A DNA stretch of 64,000 bases, taken from the NCBI GenBank assembly GCA_947650285.1, contig CANTFL010001360.1:496001-560000 (forward strand), given 5' to 3'. Position 1 is the first letter of the stretch, and each line of letters starts with the position of its first letter. Both the position numbers and the translations under genes were made by a program. Under the pieces are notes generated by a model that saw nothing but the letters and a program-made list of their open reading frames with translations, was not told the DNA's origin and made no database searches. Shown piece after piece: positions 22,752-32,645 of the stretch. Source of the stretch: Hyaloperonospora brassicae (lineage: Eukaryota > Oomycota > Peronosporomycetes > Peronosporales > Peronosporaceae).

Positions 22752-24130
22752 ATGGCCATGAGGGAAATCGAATTTGAGAGCTTAAACCCTAATGTGAAAA
22801 AGAAAAGACGTGTAAAACATCCTGAGTTCGAGAAGGAGCTGCTGAAGTTCGTTCTCGAGTGCGAGCGTGACGAATTATCGTAAGATCTGGTCCTGGAGAA
22901 AACAGACCGACTGCGAGTGAGCCATGATATCGAAGATCACGATATCAAGCTTTCCAAATGCTGGTTCCTGATTTTCAAGAAGCGGAACATGATCAAAAGC
23001 CGCAAGTTGACAGGCGAGAGCAGGAGCTTATGTATCGAGGATGTGCAAGCAGCAAAGTCTGAGATCCGATGTCTGATTGAACAATATTCTCCGACTGATG
23101 TGTTTGGTGCTGATAAGACCGCATTATTTTACGACTTTACACCGAACAAAATCCTATCTACGGTTCAAAACAACGGCAAGAAGAGCGTTAACTCACGCGT
23201 AACAGTTGCTCTGTGCTGCAACGCAAGTGGCTCTGAAAATCTGTAGACCATGATCATCGGGAATTTTAAAAAGCCAAGGTGCTTTAAGGGTGTGGAGATT
23301 GAGAAGCGTGGAATCGTGTACGCTGCGAACTTAAACGCCTGGATGACTGTAATTTCTTTGATAAGTGGCTGCATCAATTTAATCTTCGAATGCTGGTCGT
23401 AAAGTCCTGCTACTTTTCGATAATTCTTCCAGGCACAAGGTCCAACGAGAACTCAACAACTTCAATGTGGTATTTTGCCGCCTAGCATGCCTTCTACTAT
23501 CCAGCCGCTCAATACAGGTACGCATTAATCTCATTATTGATGTATGTGCGTCCTATATCTACACTAATCTCCTCACCTACATATATGGTATATAGGTATC
23601 ATCCGATCGTTTAAAGCTCGCTACAAGAAATTTCATATGCGATGACGCATGGATCTGATCGATGCAAACATGGAACGCAGACTTAATGTCCTAGAGCCAT
23701 TGAGTTTGCAGCTGTGAGCTGAAACAATATTGGCGGGGAGATCATTCGAAGTAGCTGGGTCAAGAGTGAGATCATTGAAGCGCCACATGTTGCGAATTTG
23801 CGTGCACAAAAAGACTATCGACAGTCCAGCCTCACCTTCCAACAAGACTGCTGCGATCTGGCTGATATGTTTCAAAAGCTTGTTGTAACCGTTAGGGCGG
23901 ATGATTATGTCGAAATCGAGGACCACGAGCGGATTCACGAAGAAGAAGAAGCTCTGGCTGAAGCAGAAGTGGAGTCCGCGGAAGTCGAAAGAGATGAAGA
24001 TCAAGTGCCTGTCAGTGCAAAAGAAGCACGTAAGTGCTGCCAGCTTTTGCGCTCGTACTTCGTACGCTCAGATAAAGACAGGCGAATCATACATTCATAT
24101 TTGGATAAGATGTTGTCTTTTATTCGGTAG
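22752..24130 (+). pseudogene. pogo/Tigger-family DDE transposase, degenerate
   Basis: From Met 22752 the product resembles pogo-type Tc1/mariner transposases: an N-terminal HTH/CENP-B part (FEKELLKFVLECERDELS, then a stop, then FKKRNMIKSRKLTGES), the first catalytic aspartate in DVFGADKTALFYDF, the strand RVTVALCCNASGSENL followed by a stop, IIGNFKKPRCFKGVE, the second aspartate in VLLLFDNSSRHK, IQPLNTGIIRSFKARYKKF, and an acidic C-terminus (HEEEEALAEAEVESAEVE). In-frame stops at 22881 and 23244 and frame changes around 23.35-23.6 kb kill it. DNA transposition by cut and paste at TA sites is known for the family; target TAs and terminal repeats could not be fixed here. Confidence 0.85.
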
Positions 24131-24368
24131 AACCGGCACGCTAGGGCAAAAGAGCTCGTTGTGAGAGACTTCATCTAGTAGAAAAAAGTTACATTTCATA
24201 ATTATCGACGGGTCACGCTTTAAAAATACCATGCAACTTCTTCCTTTCACGTTCTCTATAAGAGACTTCTTGGGGAAAATAAAAAAGGCCCCACGTCTTA
24301 AAATACTCAAGTTAGTGTGACACACGTAAAACGAAACCCTAATTGTTTTCGTTTACCATTTTACGGCG

Positions 24369-24485
24369 GTGACCAACCCCCGCCCGGTTCATGAAGCCGC
24401 GGAGAGGGTTCTGCCGCAGGCTTGTAGCCACCAGTTGTAGAACCCTTTCCGCGGCCCGACCCCAAACAGGGCGGCGGTTGGTCAC
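24369..24485. repeat. GC-rich nested inverted repeat (foldback or MITE-like hairpin)
   Basis: Outer arms GTGACCAACCCCCGCCC (24369-24385) and GGGCGGCGGTTGGTCAC (24469-24485) pair almost fully. Inner arms GCCGCGGAGAGGGTTCT (24396-24412) and AGAACCCTTTCCGCGGC (24439-24455) pair with one mismatch. The whole forms one 117-base hairpin with a 26-base loop, strongly GC-rich inside AT-rich surroundings. Confidence 0.85.
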
Positions 24486-24499
24486 AGCCAGCCCCAGTC

Positions 24500-24700
24500 G
24501 GTCTGTGTTAATGTTGTTGACACTGATGTTATTGCTTTTGTTATTGTTCTTTCAGTAGCTATCACTGATGATGTTGCTGCTACTGGTGATGCTGCTGCTG
24601 CGGTTGTTGTTGTAGGTGCTATTGCTGATGTTGTTGCTGCCACTGCTGTTGCTGCTGCTTCTGCTGTTGCTGCTTTTTTTATTGTAGGTACTGCGCTTGA
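24500..24700. repeat. TTG/CTG-type trinucleotide low-complexity tract
   Basis: A 200-base run of degenerate TGT/TGC/CTG triplets (for example GATGTTGCTGCTACTGG). No coding role supported. Confidence 0.7.
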
Positions 24701-25651
24701 GCTGTTTGAAGTGTGGCTGCATCATGATTCTCGACATGAGAGGTACTTCTCAAGAGTAGTGTGGTGGGCGCAGGATACCGATGAAGTGAGCTTGGATATT
24801 GTGCTGCTTCGCTACAAGGTTCGTACATCAAATTTAGAGCCAGCATATTCTGACTCGCGTAGTCTTAATAATAGCGTGGCGCCTTATAGCATATATCCTA
24901 ATCAGGTATATAAAAAATGCAGAACGACTGCGTGGGCGCGGGCAAACGTGACGTAAGTAATGAATGATCACTGTGTAGCGTCGGAGTATCGTCTGCCAAG
25001 ACATCCGATACACTGCTACTTTCAATCTGCCAATTTGTTTGCCGGTGACGTCGCAGTTGATTCTTAAATACATCCTGATTATTGGCATCTTGAAATATGG
25101 CCTGGTAATTCAACTTGTTGTGGCCATAAGATGCACCGAAGCTGCAGCGATTGTGTTTCTCTTTCACTATCTTTACGGCCACCTCCTTCGCGATTAGTAA
25201 TCGTTTAGGAGCATTCCTGTGTTTTGTGATATGGAAGAGTACGTGTCGGATGACGGTAATGGCCTTAGGGAGTAAACTTCTTCTCCAAAACCCAGTGTGT
25301 ATCGATAGCAGCAGCGTTGACTTGCCCTTGTACTTCGATAGAGGCACGGTGCGAGCTGGTAGCTATTTCTTATGTTACGTTTGGGCATAAAAAGGCCAAA
25401 AAAAGTATAATAACTCACTTGATACCTCGACTGCTGCCAACGTCTATCTCACTTGCTGCCGTCGAGCCTCTTCCGTTGTTCCAGGACGTGGGGCATTTTT
25501 TTATTTTCCAATTATCTGGGGCATTTTTTTGTTTTCCCGACTTTTGATAAGACACGCTGTAAAAATTGGGCACAAAGGTGTCTCCTATAGAGACGGGTGA
25601 GTGTAAGTTCATTTTCAATGGGGTCTCATCTCTGGTGTGAACCACACATGT
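24701..25651. other. No recognisable gene
   Basis: One minus-strand frame (25347 to 24898) is open for 149 codons and contains RLLIAKEVAVKIVKEKHN, but I recognise no family and it lacks a convincing ATG start. The rest is AT-rich filler. Confidence 0.35.
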
Positions 25652-25971
25652 TGTAATGGGGCAACCCATTATATTAAGTAGTCATAGTTTTATTACATAA
25701 TTACATATATTAAGTGTAGACAGTATCCGGATAGCGGATACTGCGCGTCTATTTATTATTGGTTTATTATTGGGGTGCCAGACCCAATAATTAGCCAATA
25801 ATAATTAGTTCTGTATTTGAGTGGTTCCCATGAGCTAGGGAACATATTCGCACTTACTGCGAATTATAAAAACACAAAAATACAAACAGAGTTAAATTTA
25901 CCTTATAAATCACAGCGCTTCCTCAGCTTAATTATTAGTGTAAGACGGTAACGGGCTCTCACCCCGTTACA
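25652..25971. repeat. Solo LTR (320 bp), gypsy type, with 5-bp target duplication
   Basis: It begins TGTAATGGGGCAACCC and ends CTCTCACCCCGTTACA, and is flanked on both sides by CATGT (25647-25651 and 25972-25976). Termini and the terminal palindrome resemble those of the adjacent chromovirus LTR, but the interior differs, so it is a related family. It also shows internal hairpins, e.g. CAGTATCCG/CGGATACTG and GTTCCC/GGGAAC. It is left by recombination between two LTRs. Confidence 0.85.
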
Positions 25972-25976
25972 CATGT

Positions 25977-26233
25977 TAATTGGGTTAGCAACCGGCGTGT
26001 AATCCCGTCACAGTATTACTGCCGACCAGTTTGGCTATCTTCGTCATATACTGAGTGGCGGGGCACAAACGTCTCCCTAGGCGGAACGAGTGGAAGCGTT
26101 GTCGAAGAAGCGTCTCGGGCCAGCAAACAAGTATCGGTAAGGTCACTCATGTGCGATGTCACGATGGCTAATATGCGACGTAGAGATTAGTAACGTGGGA
26201 TGTGGCGATCGCGAATGCGCGACGCAGCGATAG
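25977..26233. other. Short spacer with a degenerate tandem pair
   Basis: Two diverged copies of a roughly 43-base unit (containing GCGACG.AG.GAT) run from about 26150 up to the chromovirus edge at 26233. No gene. Confidence 0.45.
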
Positions 26234-26622
26234 TGTAACGGGGCACACCCTTGCGTAACTTAACGCAAGGGATTTGGGTGCCCCGACGGACGTACACGTG
26301 GCGAGCGAGGAAGCGTAGGTAGGGTAAAAGTAGAACTGTTATATTAATAAATTAAGTCTTTAAACTACTGTCTCTTCGTTTGACTTAATTCAATTATACT
26401 AATATAACTGCATGTATGGTGACGCCTCGTCACCACTCATTGCGCGCGTCTTGCGGCGATTGGTGGGTTGATATCATCACGATATCAACCAATGAACAGA
26501 CCCTTTGGTCGACCCTTCAATATCACCACTTTGGTGATATTGTTTTAAAGGATATCCATCTTATATTCTTTATTGTCACTTTCCTTAAGTGACAATATCA
26601 TGTAACGGGCTGCCCCGTTACA
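26234..26622 (-). repeat. 3' LTR of the chromovirus
   Basis: Starts TGTAACGGGG and ends CCCCGTTACA. It is a chain of hairpins: CCCTTGCGT/ACGCAAGGG (26248-26271), GGTGACG/CGTCACC, GGTTGATATC/GATATCAACC (26466-26490), AATATCACC/GGTGATATT, ATTGTCACTT/AAGTGACAAT, and a terminal TGTAACGGG/CCCCGTTACA. Confidence 0.96.
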
Positions 26623-26633
26623 TCACCCCCCTT
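26623..26633 (-). other. Polypurine tract (plus-strand primer site)
   Basis: Minus-strand AAGGGGGGTGA directly abuts the 3' LTR, the expected place for the second-strand primer. Confidence 0.8.
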
Positions 26634-26720
26634 AACTGATAGTCACCGTGTGACTATCGAAATATGGAGGCCACCCGTTGGCCACCATTGGGACAGGGAG
26701 CACTTGTTTGGTCCGTTCCA

Positions 26721-26728
26721 CTCACTTT
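26721..26728 (+). promoter_or_regulatory. Initiator of the antisense gene in the chromovirus
   Basis: CTCACTTT (followed by CC) is a full match to YTCANTYY on the + strand, 23 bases before the ATG at 26752. It would give the antisense frame its own transcript, starting inside the element just past the LTR. Confidence 0.5.
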
Positions 26729-26751
26729 CCGCTTGACCTCGCATAGTTAAC

Positions 26752-28356
26752 ATGTCTATGCGAGGTGACTCAAGACCCACACAGCCTGGTGCTGTGCAAG
26801 CCTCTGCGGCAGACGCTTCGTCGTCTGCCGCCCCTTCTTCGCCTGCAGCAACAGGTGCTGCAGGTGCACGCGGTATCACGCCGCGTGCGCACGATGACCC
26901 CGATGTGGAGGTCATCTACTCTGGCGAGTCAGACGTGTCTGACTCGGGCAATGCTCCAGAGGCGTCTCGCTCACCGGCGACGCCTCAGTATTCGCCAAGG
27001 CCACTGCCGAACGAACGGACTCGTGATTCGCATCACAGTCTGTTCGGCAGTGATGACGATGATCAGGGTGGTGAGTTCTATTCTTCACCACCGCCGGCTC
27101 GTGCGTCTTCGCACGAGCGTGATGACGATGGCGCGAGCCGTCGTCAATCTGGGAGCCGTGGTACCGACAAGGGTACCACTGTGAAGCTTGATGAGTTGAA
27201 GCCGTGGCGTTTGCCCGAACAACTCATCAATAGCCTGTCTCACGAGACAGGCCAACACCATCGAATACCCTTATTCGATGCGACTGAGCTTCACGGCTTG
27301 GATCCCAGCGCGAAGAACTTTCGCGCTGAAGAAGACTTTTATCTCGATGTCTTCCTTAGACATCGATGGTACAATAGCAACCAAAAGCGTGACAAAACAT
27401 CGCTTTTGGCTGAGTGGAACGCGTTCGTCCAAAACGTAAAGAATTTTGGACGAGAAGGGTGGCTCAAGAAACTTGAGGCAACACGCCTCAGGTTCGAACG
27501 GCAAACGCCAACCGGTGCTAGGTACCGGTTGCATTGTTTATCGAGTGAGGCAGGCATTCCTTGCCTCACATGGGGAGACCCTTGTGCGAGTTGTGTTGAC
27601 AACTCGCAGCGTGCACATAGGGATGTGTACTCCCTAAATTCGCCCTGGGGAAGGGCACATCTCTCGGACGAGATGCGTGACGCGATTGCAAACTTGCAAT
27701 CCGTCTACAAGCGCCTAGGGCGCGTGTTTACCGATGGGCCACAGGACTCATCGGATGGGTCTCGTCATACTGGTGGACGAGACCTTCAACATCCATTAAC
27801 AGCTGAGAGCGGGGCTCCCAGCTGTTCCAAGAGGGTGGATACCCCCGCCACTGGACGAGGTAGCTCGTCCTTGATCCTGAATCGTCACGGTGATTCAAGA
27901 TACGCTCCACTAGAAAGCGTTGATCACCGTGAGCATCCACCAAAGGATGTGGTGGAGGAGGAAAGACCTCCTCCAGAACCCCAGGCCCACCATCTCGACC
28001 CTTACGAGATGGATCGCGCAATCGATGAATTGCGCGATGACTTGAAGCACGAGCGCGACCGACGCTACGCTTTGACCAACGCCGTGCGGAAGAACCGCAA
28101 GGGTCACGAGGCTGATCGGGCGAGGGATCGCGCCGATTATGCCACGGCGCAGCTTCAGGTCGAGCGGGATGTCCGCTCCCTTTTCGGCGAGCTGGCGACA
28201 GCTCGCGGAGAGATAACTCGGTTGAATACCGAGGTATCATATCTGCGCGACCAGACGGATCGTCTGGAGCGCGAACGCAAGAACTTGATGGATGTTCTTG
28301 TACGTGGGGGCTATCTTCATCGGAAGAAGAAGGCTCGTACTGACAGTACGACCTAA
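26752..28356 (+). CDS. Intact antisense protein of the chromovirus (534 aa, coiled coil)
   Basis: The frame runs opposite to gag-pol, between the 3' LTR and pol, and its 3' part overlaps the integrase tail and chromodomain for about 630 bases. Residues 1-140 are Ala/Ser/Pro-rich and acidic. Residues 145-320 look globular, with LKPWRLPEQLINSL, EDFYLDVFLRHRWYN, LAEWNAFVQNVKNFGREGW and a Cys cluster CLTWGDPCASC. Residues about 410-515 form a heptad-like coiled coil (DLKHERDRRYALTNAVRKN, YLRDQTDRLERERKNL), and the end is basic (HRKKKAR). I recognise no named family. I think, from memory of similar predicted proteins in Phytophthora, that it belongs to an oomycete element-borne family, but cannot verify this. 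It is open while pol is broken. Possible roles: a structural or gag-like partner, a targeting factor, or a regulator by antisense RNA. Confidence 0.75.
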   Translation: MSMRGDSRPTQPGAVQASAADASSSAAPSSPAATGAAGARGITPRAHDDPDVEVIYSGESDVSDSGNAPEASRSPATPQYSPRPLPNERTRDSHHSLFGSDDDDQGGEFYSSPPPARASSHERDDDGASRRQSGSRGTDKGTTVKLDELKPWRLPEQLINSLSHETGQHHRIPLFDATELHGLDPSAKNFRAEEDFYLDVFLRHRWYNSNQKRDKTSLLAEWNAFVQNVKNFGREGWLKKLEATRLRFERQTPTGARYRLHCLSSEAGIPCLTWGDPCASCVDNSQRAHRDVYSLNSPWGRAHLSDEMRDAIANLQSVYKRLGRVFTDGPQDSSDGSRHTGGRDLQHPLTAESGAPSCSKRVDTPATGRGSSSLILNRHGDSRYAPLESVDHREHPPKDVVEEERPPPEPQAHHLDPYEMDRAIDELRDDLKHERDRRYALTNAVRKNRKGHEADRARDRADYATAQLQVERDVRSLFGELATARGEITRLNTEVSYLRDQTDRLERERKNLMDVLVRGGYLHRKKKARTDSTT

Positions 28357-31300
28357 GCCTCCCCACGTAAAACGTAGGATGCGTGCGCATCCTACGTGGC
28401 AATTCGAGTGTGTACGCATTGCCCTTGCGATGCAACACTCGAAATGGCCCAATGTATTTCGGCAGTAGTTAACTACTGCCGACACTAGTGACTGCATGTC
28501 CAGGTAGGTTTACCGTAGACAGTAGTACTAGGTCATTAACCTTAAATGAAAGAACATTTGCTCTTCCATTCTTGTCTGCGTTCCGTTTCTGACGGTCCAC
28601 CGCATTTGCGATGGAGTCCTGAACGAAACGGACTACCGCTTCTCGAGTCAGCAGGAAGTTCTCTGCTGACTCTTTGTTTTGTCTAGCAGTGCGCTTCGTG
28701 CGCACTGCTAAGAGATTGCTCTCTTCTTCAGCGAGGTTGTCTTCTTCCTCGCTGGCATAATCGTTGGCGATGCTGAATATACCAGCATCGTCATCATCAT
28801 CCGAATCAATAATAGCGTCTTCGCTATTATTGAGATGATCTTCTTCATCGATGTCGACTTGATCGACATCGGCATCATACGTGACGACGTTTGCGTCGAT
28901 ACGTGATGAGCAAGAGCCAAAACGGTTTTTGCTCGAGCGAGTCCCTCCCCCCCCTTATCCAAGAGTCACACTCTAGAAGGGTGGGCACACGTGGATGGCG
29001 TAGGCCATTCACGTAAAACGGTGTGTGCTGTGTTGAAGCATGCGCCGAATTATTGATGGCGAATTCCACCATGGTTAGGAATTCGCTCCGACTCGGAAAC
29101 GAGTGGACATATCCTCGAAGAATCTCTTCGAGGACACGGTTCGCACGATCCGTCTGACCATCTGTTTCTGGATGGTCAGAAGTGGACATCTTCAATCGTG
29201 TTCCGAGAGTACGGAACACGGTTTGCCAAAATTCCGCCGTGAACCGAGGGTCACGGTCGGATACGAGTTCACGGGGTAACCCGTGGAGTCTAAAGACCGT
29301 GTCTAGAAAGACACGAAGCACAACCTTGAGCCTTGATTGACTCAGGGACAGCAGCAAGATGGACCATCTTGCTGAATCGGTCCACAAACACAAGAATACC
29401 ATTATTCTTGTGAGCGTCTTCGGGAAACCCGAAGACGAAGTCCATTAAACGGACTGCCAGCACTCTGTCGGAACAGGCAGAGGCTGCAATGGCGCACGGG
29501 ATGAAGGACTAGGCTTCACCCGTTGACATACTTCGCAAGCACGGATGTACTTGCGAACAAACTGATACTGGCGGGGCCAGTAAAAGTCGCGACTTACCGT
29601 GAGGTAAGTCTTTTCTCTACCACGATGGCCGCTTGTTGGGGCATCGTGACACTCATACATGATGCGCAATCGCAAATCATGATGAGCGGGTACGACGACA
29701 CGAGGCGTGTCGTCGGCAACAGCTGTATAGTACAGCAATCCGTTGCGTGTACTATACCGATCCGATGAGGATCGGTACAAAGCCGGTAAATCCCTCATGG
29801 ATTTACTGGATGGATTCACCAGATGATCCATCAATCGCAGAAGATCATTATCTTCCGCGTATGCCTTTCGTACGTCGTCAAGTAAACTTGACGACGGGAC
29901 ACTGACTGACAGTGTCGCAACAGTGGGCTTGTCCTCACTGTTGGATTGCGCGTCCGGCTCGAAATCGGGCCGGCGCGAAAGAGCATCCGCGACGACATTG
30001 AGTCGTCCCGGTTTATACTCCACGGAGAAGTTATACTCCGCGAAGAAAGACAGCCACCTCGCCATTCTTTGCGAGAGGTGTGGGCTGTTTACGGCCGTGC
30101 GTAATGACGCATGGTCCGTGTAGACTACAAACGGTCTATCTCCCAAGAGATAGACGCGAAATTTAGCCAGTGCGTATTTCATGGCAAGGAGTCACTTGTC
30201 ATGCACTGGGTAATTACGCTCAGCTGCTTGCAGCTGACGCGATTGATAACAGATGACGCGCTCCGCGCCATCTGCATCGAACTGCATTAACGCACAGCCG
30301 ATTGCGAAATCGCTGGCGTCACAGACCACATGAAATGGTCTGTCCTGATCTGCAATCGCCAAGATCGGCGATTGCATCAAGCTTTGCTTGATACCTTCAA
30401 AGGAACGCTGGCACTCAGCGTTCCATGACCACTTGACATTTTTCTTGAGCAAGCAAGAAAGATGTACCGTCATCTCGGCGTAGTTGCGCGAGTACTTGTG
30501 AAAGTACGCCGCAAGACCAAGGAACTTTCGAAGTCCCTTGACATCGACTGGCACTGGCCAGTCGGTGATCGCCTTGATCTTTTCGGGATCAGGGCGTACG
30601 CCGTGTTTCCCCACGATGCACCCAAGAAGTGGTATTTCGCTAGCCGCGAATATACACTTCTTGAGGTTGGCGTACAACTTATGCTTGCGCATAAGTTGAA
30701 GAACCTGACGAACGTGAGTTCTGTGAACTTCAACGTCCGTCTTCCCGTCCATAGCCCGGCTATGGACGAACACATCGTCGAAGTAACTCGGTGCGAAGTC
30801 TCGCACCGGTCTCAACAGATTTGTTACACATCTGTTGAATGTTGCAGGGGCATTACTCAGCCCCTGTGGCATCACTAGCCACTCCCACAGCATCCCGCTG
30901 GGGGTACTCACTGCTGTGAACGGGACGTCCCGTTTACGCATCAGGATCTGATAGAATCCATCCATCAGATCCATGGACGAAAAGATGGTACTCTTTGACA
31001 TACCATCTATGATTACGTCCTTCCTCGGTATCGGCGTCTGAGCCGGTACCGTTGCAGCATTCAACTTGTTGAATGCGTGCACTATCCGCCACCCTCCTGT
31101 GGCCTTTCGCACACAGTAGGTCGGAGAGCTGTGAGGGGATGTTGATTCCCTCACATGGCCCGCTGCTAAGCGATCGGCAAAGAACTTGTCGATCGCTATC
31201 ACTTGTTCACGAGGCAGTGGCCACTGCTTCATGACACAGTATTTCGAGCCCGGTTTGAGCTCGATCTCGTGTCGAGTGCCTTTGTCCTTAGGCAACTCGC

Positions 31301-32639
31301 AAGGTACGGATTCAGGGAACACATCCCTGAATTCGATCAAATCCTTATACAAAGGATTTGCCTGAAGTGACTCCCAGGATTGGGACGCGTATCGCTCAAT
31401 CCGAGTCTTCTCATCGAGGACACTTTCGTCCATCGATGAGCTGCTGAGAACCCGTTCGTTCTCAGCAAATACTGTTGCCGACCGAATGTCGGTCACATAC
31501 TCGTCCTCTGTGACGAGTACGCAGATCTGCTTGACTTTGCCACTACGCAGATCACGCAAGAACCGTTTCGGTTCTAGCGTTGGCAACTGAGTTATCTCCG
31601 AAGTCAACTTCGGAGGCACAATCAGATCAAGCGTATAAGCGCCTACGCTTGATCCGTCATTAACCAAGACGTTCAACGTCTCGGTTTCTTCCTGGGATCT
31701 TGCTTCCACAGGTTGCTGAGGGCCTGATCCCTCAGCAAGCAACTCTTGAGGAACTCCTTCCTCAAGTACGTGGGGACTTATTCCCTCGACGTCTTCCGAC
31801 TGTGGCTGTGCGACCACAGTCAGGAACCGATCCTCTACGGTCGACTCTCCAGTCGACCTAGGATTTTCATGTTGCCCCTTGGGGGCAACAGATTTCTTTC
31901 TTCTAAGATGCTGCCCGCTAGGCATGCATCCATGTCCCGGTCCACTCTACTTATTCGAGTTTTGGACCTTCGGCGCAGCCTGTACTTCTGTACAGCCGCC
32001 GGGAGCTTGCTCCACAGTGTAGTGATCAACTACACTGTGACCTTGTGCAGTCGTGCTAACGACCGTACCGCAAGTGAGGCCATCGCACTCACTCGCAGAA
32101 CATCCACACGCTTGTGGACGCTCCAAGATGTTCATCATATGGCCATCTGATGAACAAGCAGCAGGCATCTTCACGGATCGATGCTGCCAGCTCACCCTTG
32201 GCTCGTATTTTCTAAGCCAAGGTAATCCCAGGATGACATCAAATTTGTCATCCAGATCTAGTACGATGAAATCATCATCGTACTGCTCGCCCTCTAACGT
32301 GTAGTGGATTCCTACTACACTTTTCTCAACGGTTATCGATGCGCCTGTTGCAAGGCGCACCGTCATTCTCGTGAGGGGAATGTCGCGCTCAACGAACTTG
32401 AGCCTACGACCCTCTAGTGACTGGCGACGAACAAAGTTGTTCGACGCCCCACAGTCTACTAGGGCACGAAGCGACAAGTCATTTGTCGCTTCCAACTTCA
32501 AGGTGATGAGCGAAACGTCATCACCAGGTGCAGAGACACACAATGATTGTGTATCTGGAGCAACTTTCGTCAAGAGGTTTGCAAATTCTCTTGAGGTTGC
32601 TGGATCAGTAGGGCGCTCCGCCCCTACTGACCCCGACCA
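27728..32639 (-). pseudogene. Chromovirus pol: protease, RT, RNase H, integrase, chromodomain; broken
   Basis: Entered from gag by a -1 frameshift at 32639. Protease: LVDCGASNNFV, with DCGA in place of the usual D[ST]GA. RT: WRIVHAFNKLNAATVPAQ, FTAVSTPSGMLWEWLVMPQG, and SYFDDVFVHS with the YxDD box. RNase H: VVCDASDFAIG, then a TGA exactly where the catalytic Glu of the ELLAMKYAL block should be (30194-30192), then VVYTDHAS and NVVADALSRR. Integrase: zinc-finger part ending CEVCQRVKP, then DDE core VSDRDPRF and DGQTDRANRVLEEIL, then the GPF module. Chromodomain near 27.8 kb: FLVERILN, YLVQWRGYPPSWNSWEP. Lesions: stops at 31947, 30192 and 28469; frame changes at about 29445 and 29340 (compensating) and near the C9 run at 28945-28953. 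All catalytic domains remain recognisable. Confidence 0.93.
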
Positions 32640-32645
32640 TTTTTT
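32605..32645 (-). promoter_or_regulatory. -1 ribosomal frameshift signal between gag and pol
   Basis: In the gag frame the codons TCA AAA AAT contain the canonical slippery heptamer A AAA AAT (32645-32639). After an 8-base spacer a stem TCAGTAGGG/CCCTACTGA (arms 32630-32622 and 32613-32605) follows. The gag stop TAG (32626-32624) lies within the stem. Slipping back one base puts the ribosome in the protease frame, which is then open without a stop to 31947. Confidence 0.8.

Noticed and set aside
24552..24737. Ser/Asn-rich minus-strand frame
   Set aside because: A translation of a trinucleotide low-complexity tract.
27728..28356. Treating either strand of the overlap as a mere shadow
   Set aside because: The minus strand encodes a clear chromodomain and GPF module, the plus strand a clear coiled coil; both were kept.
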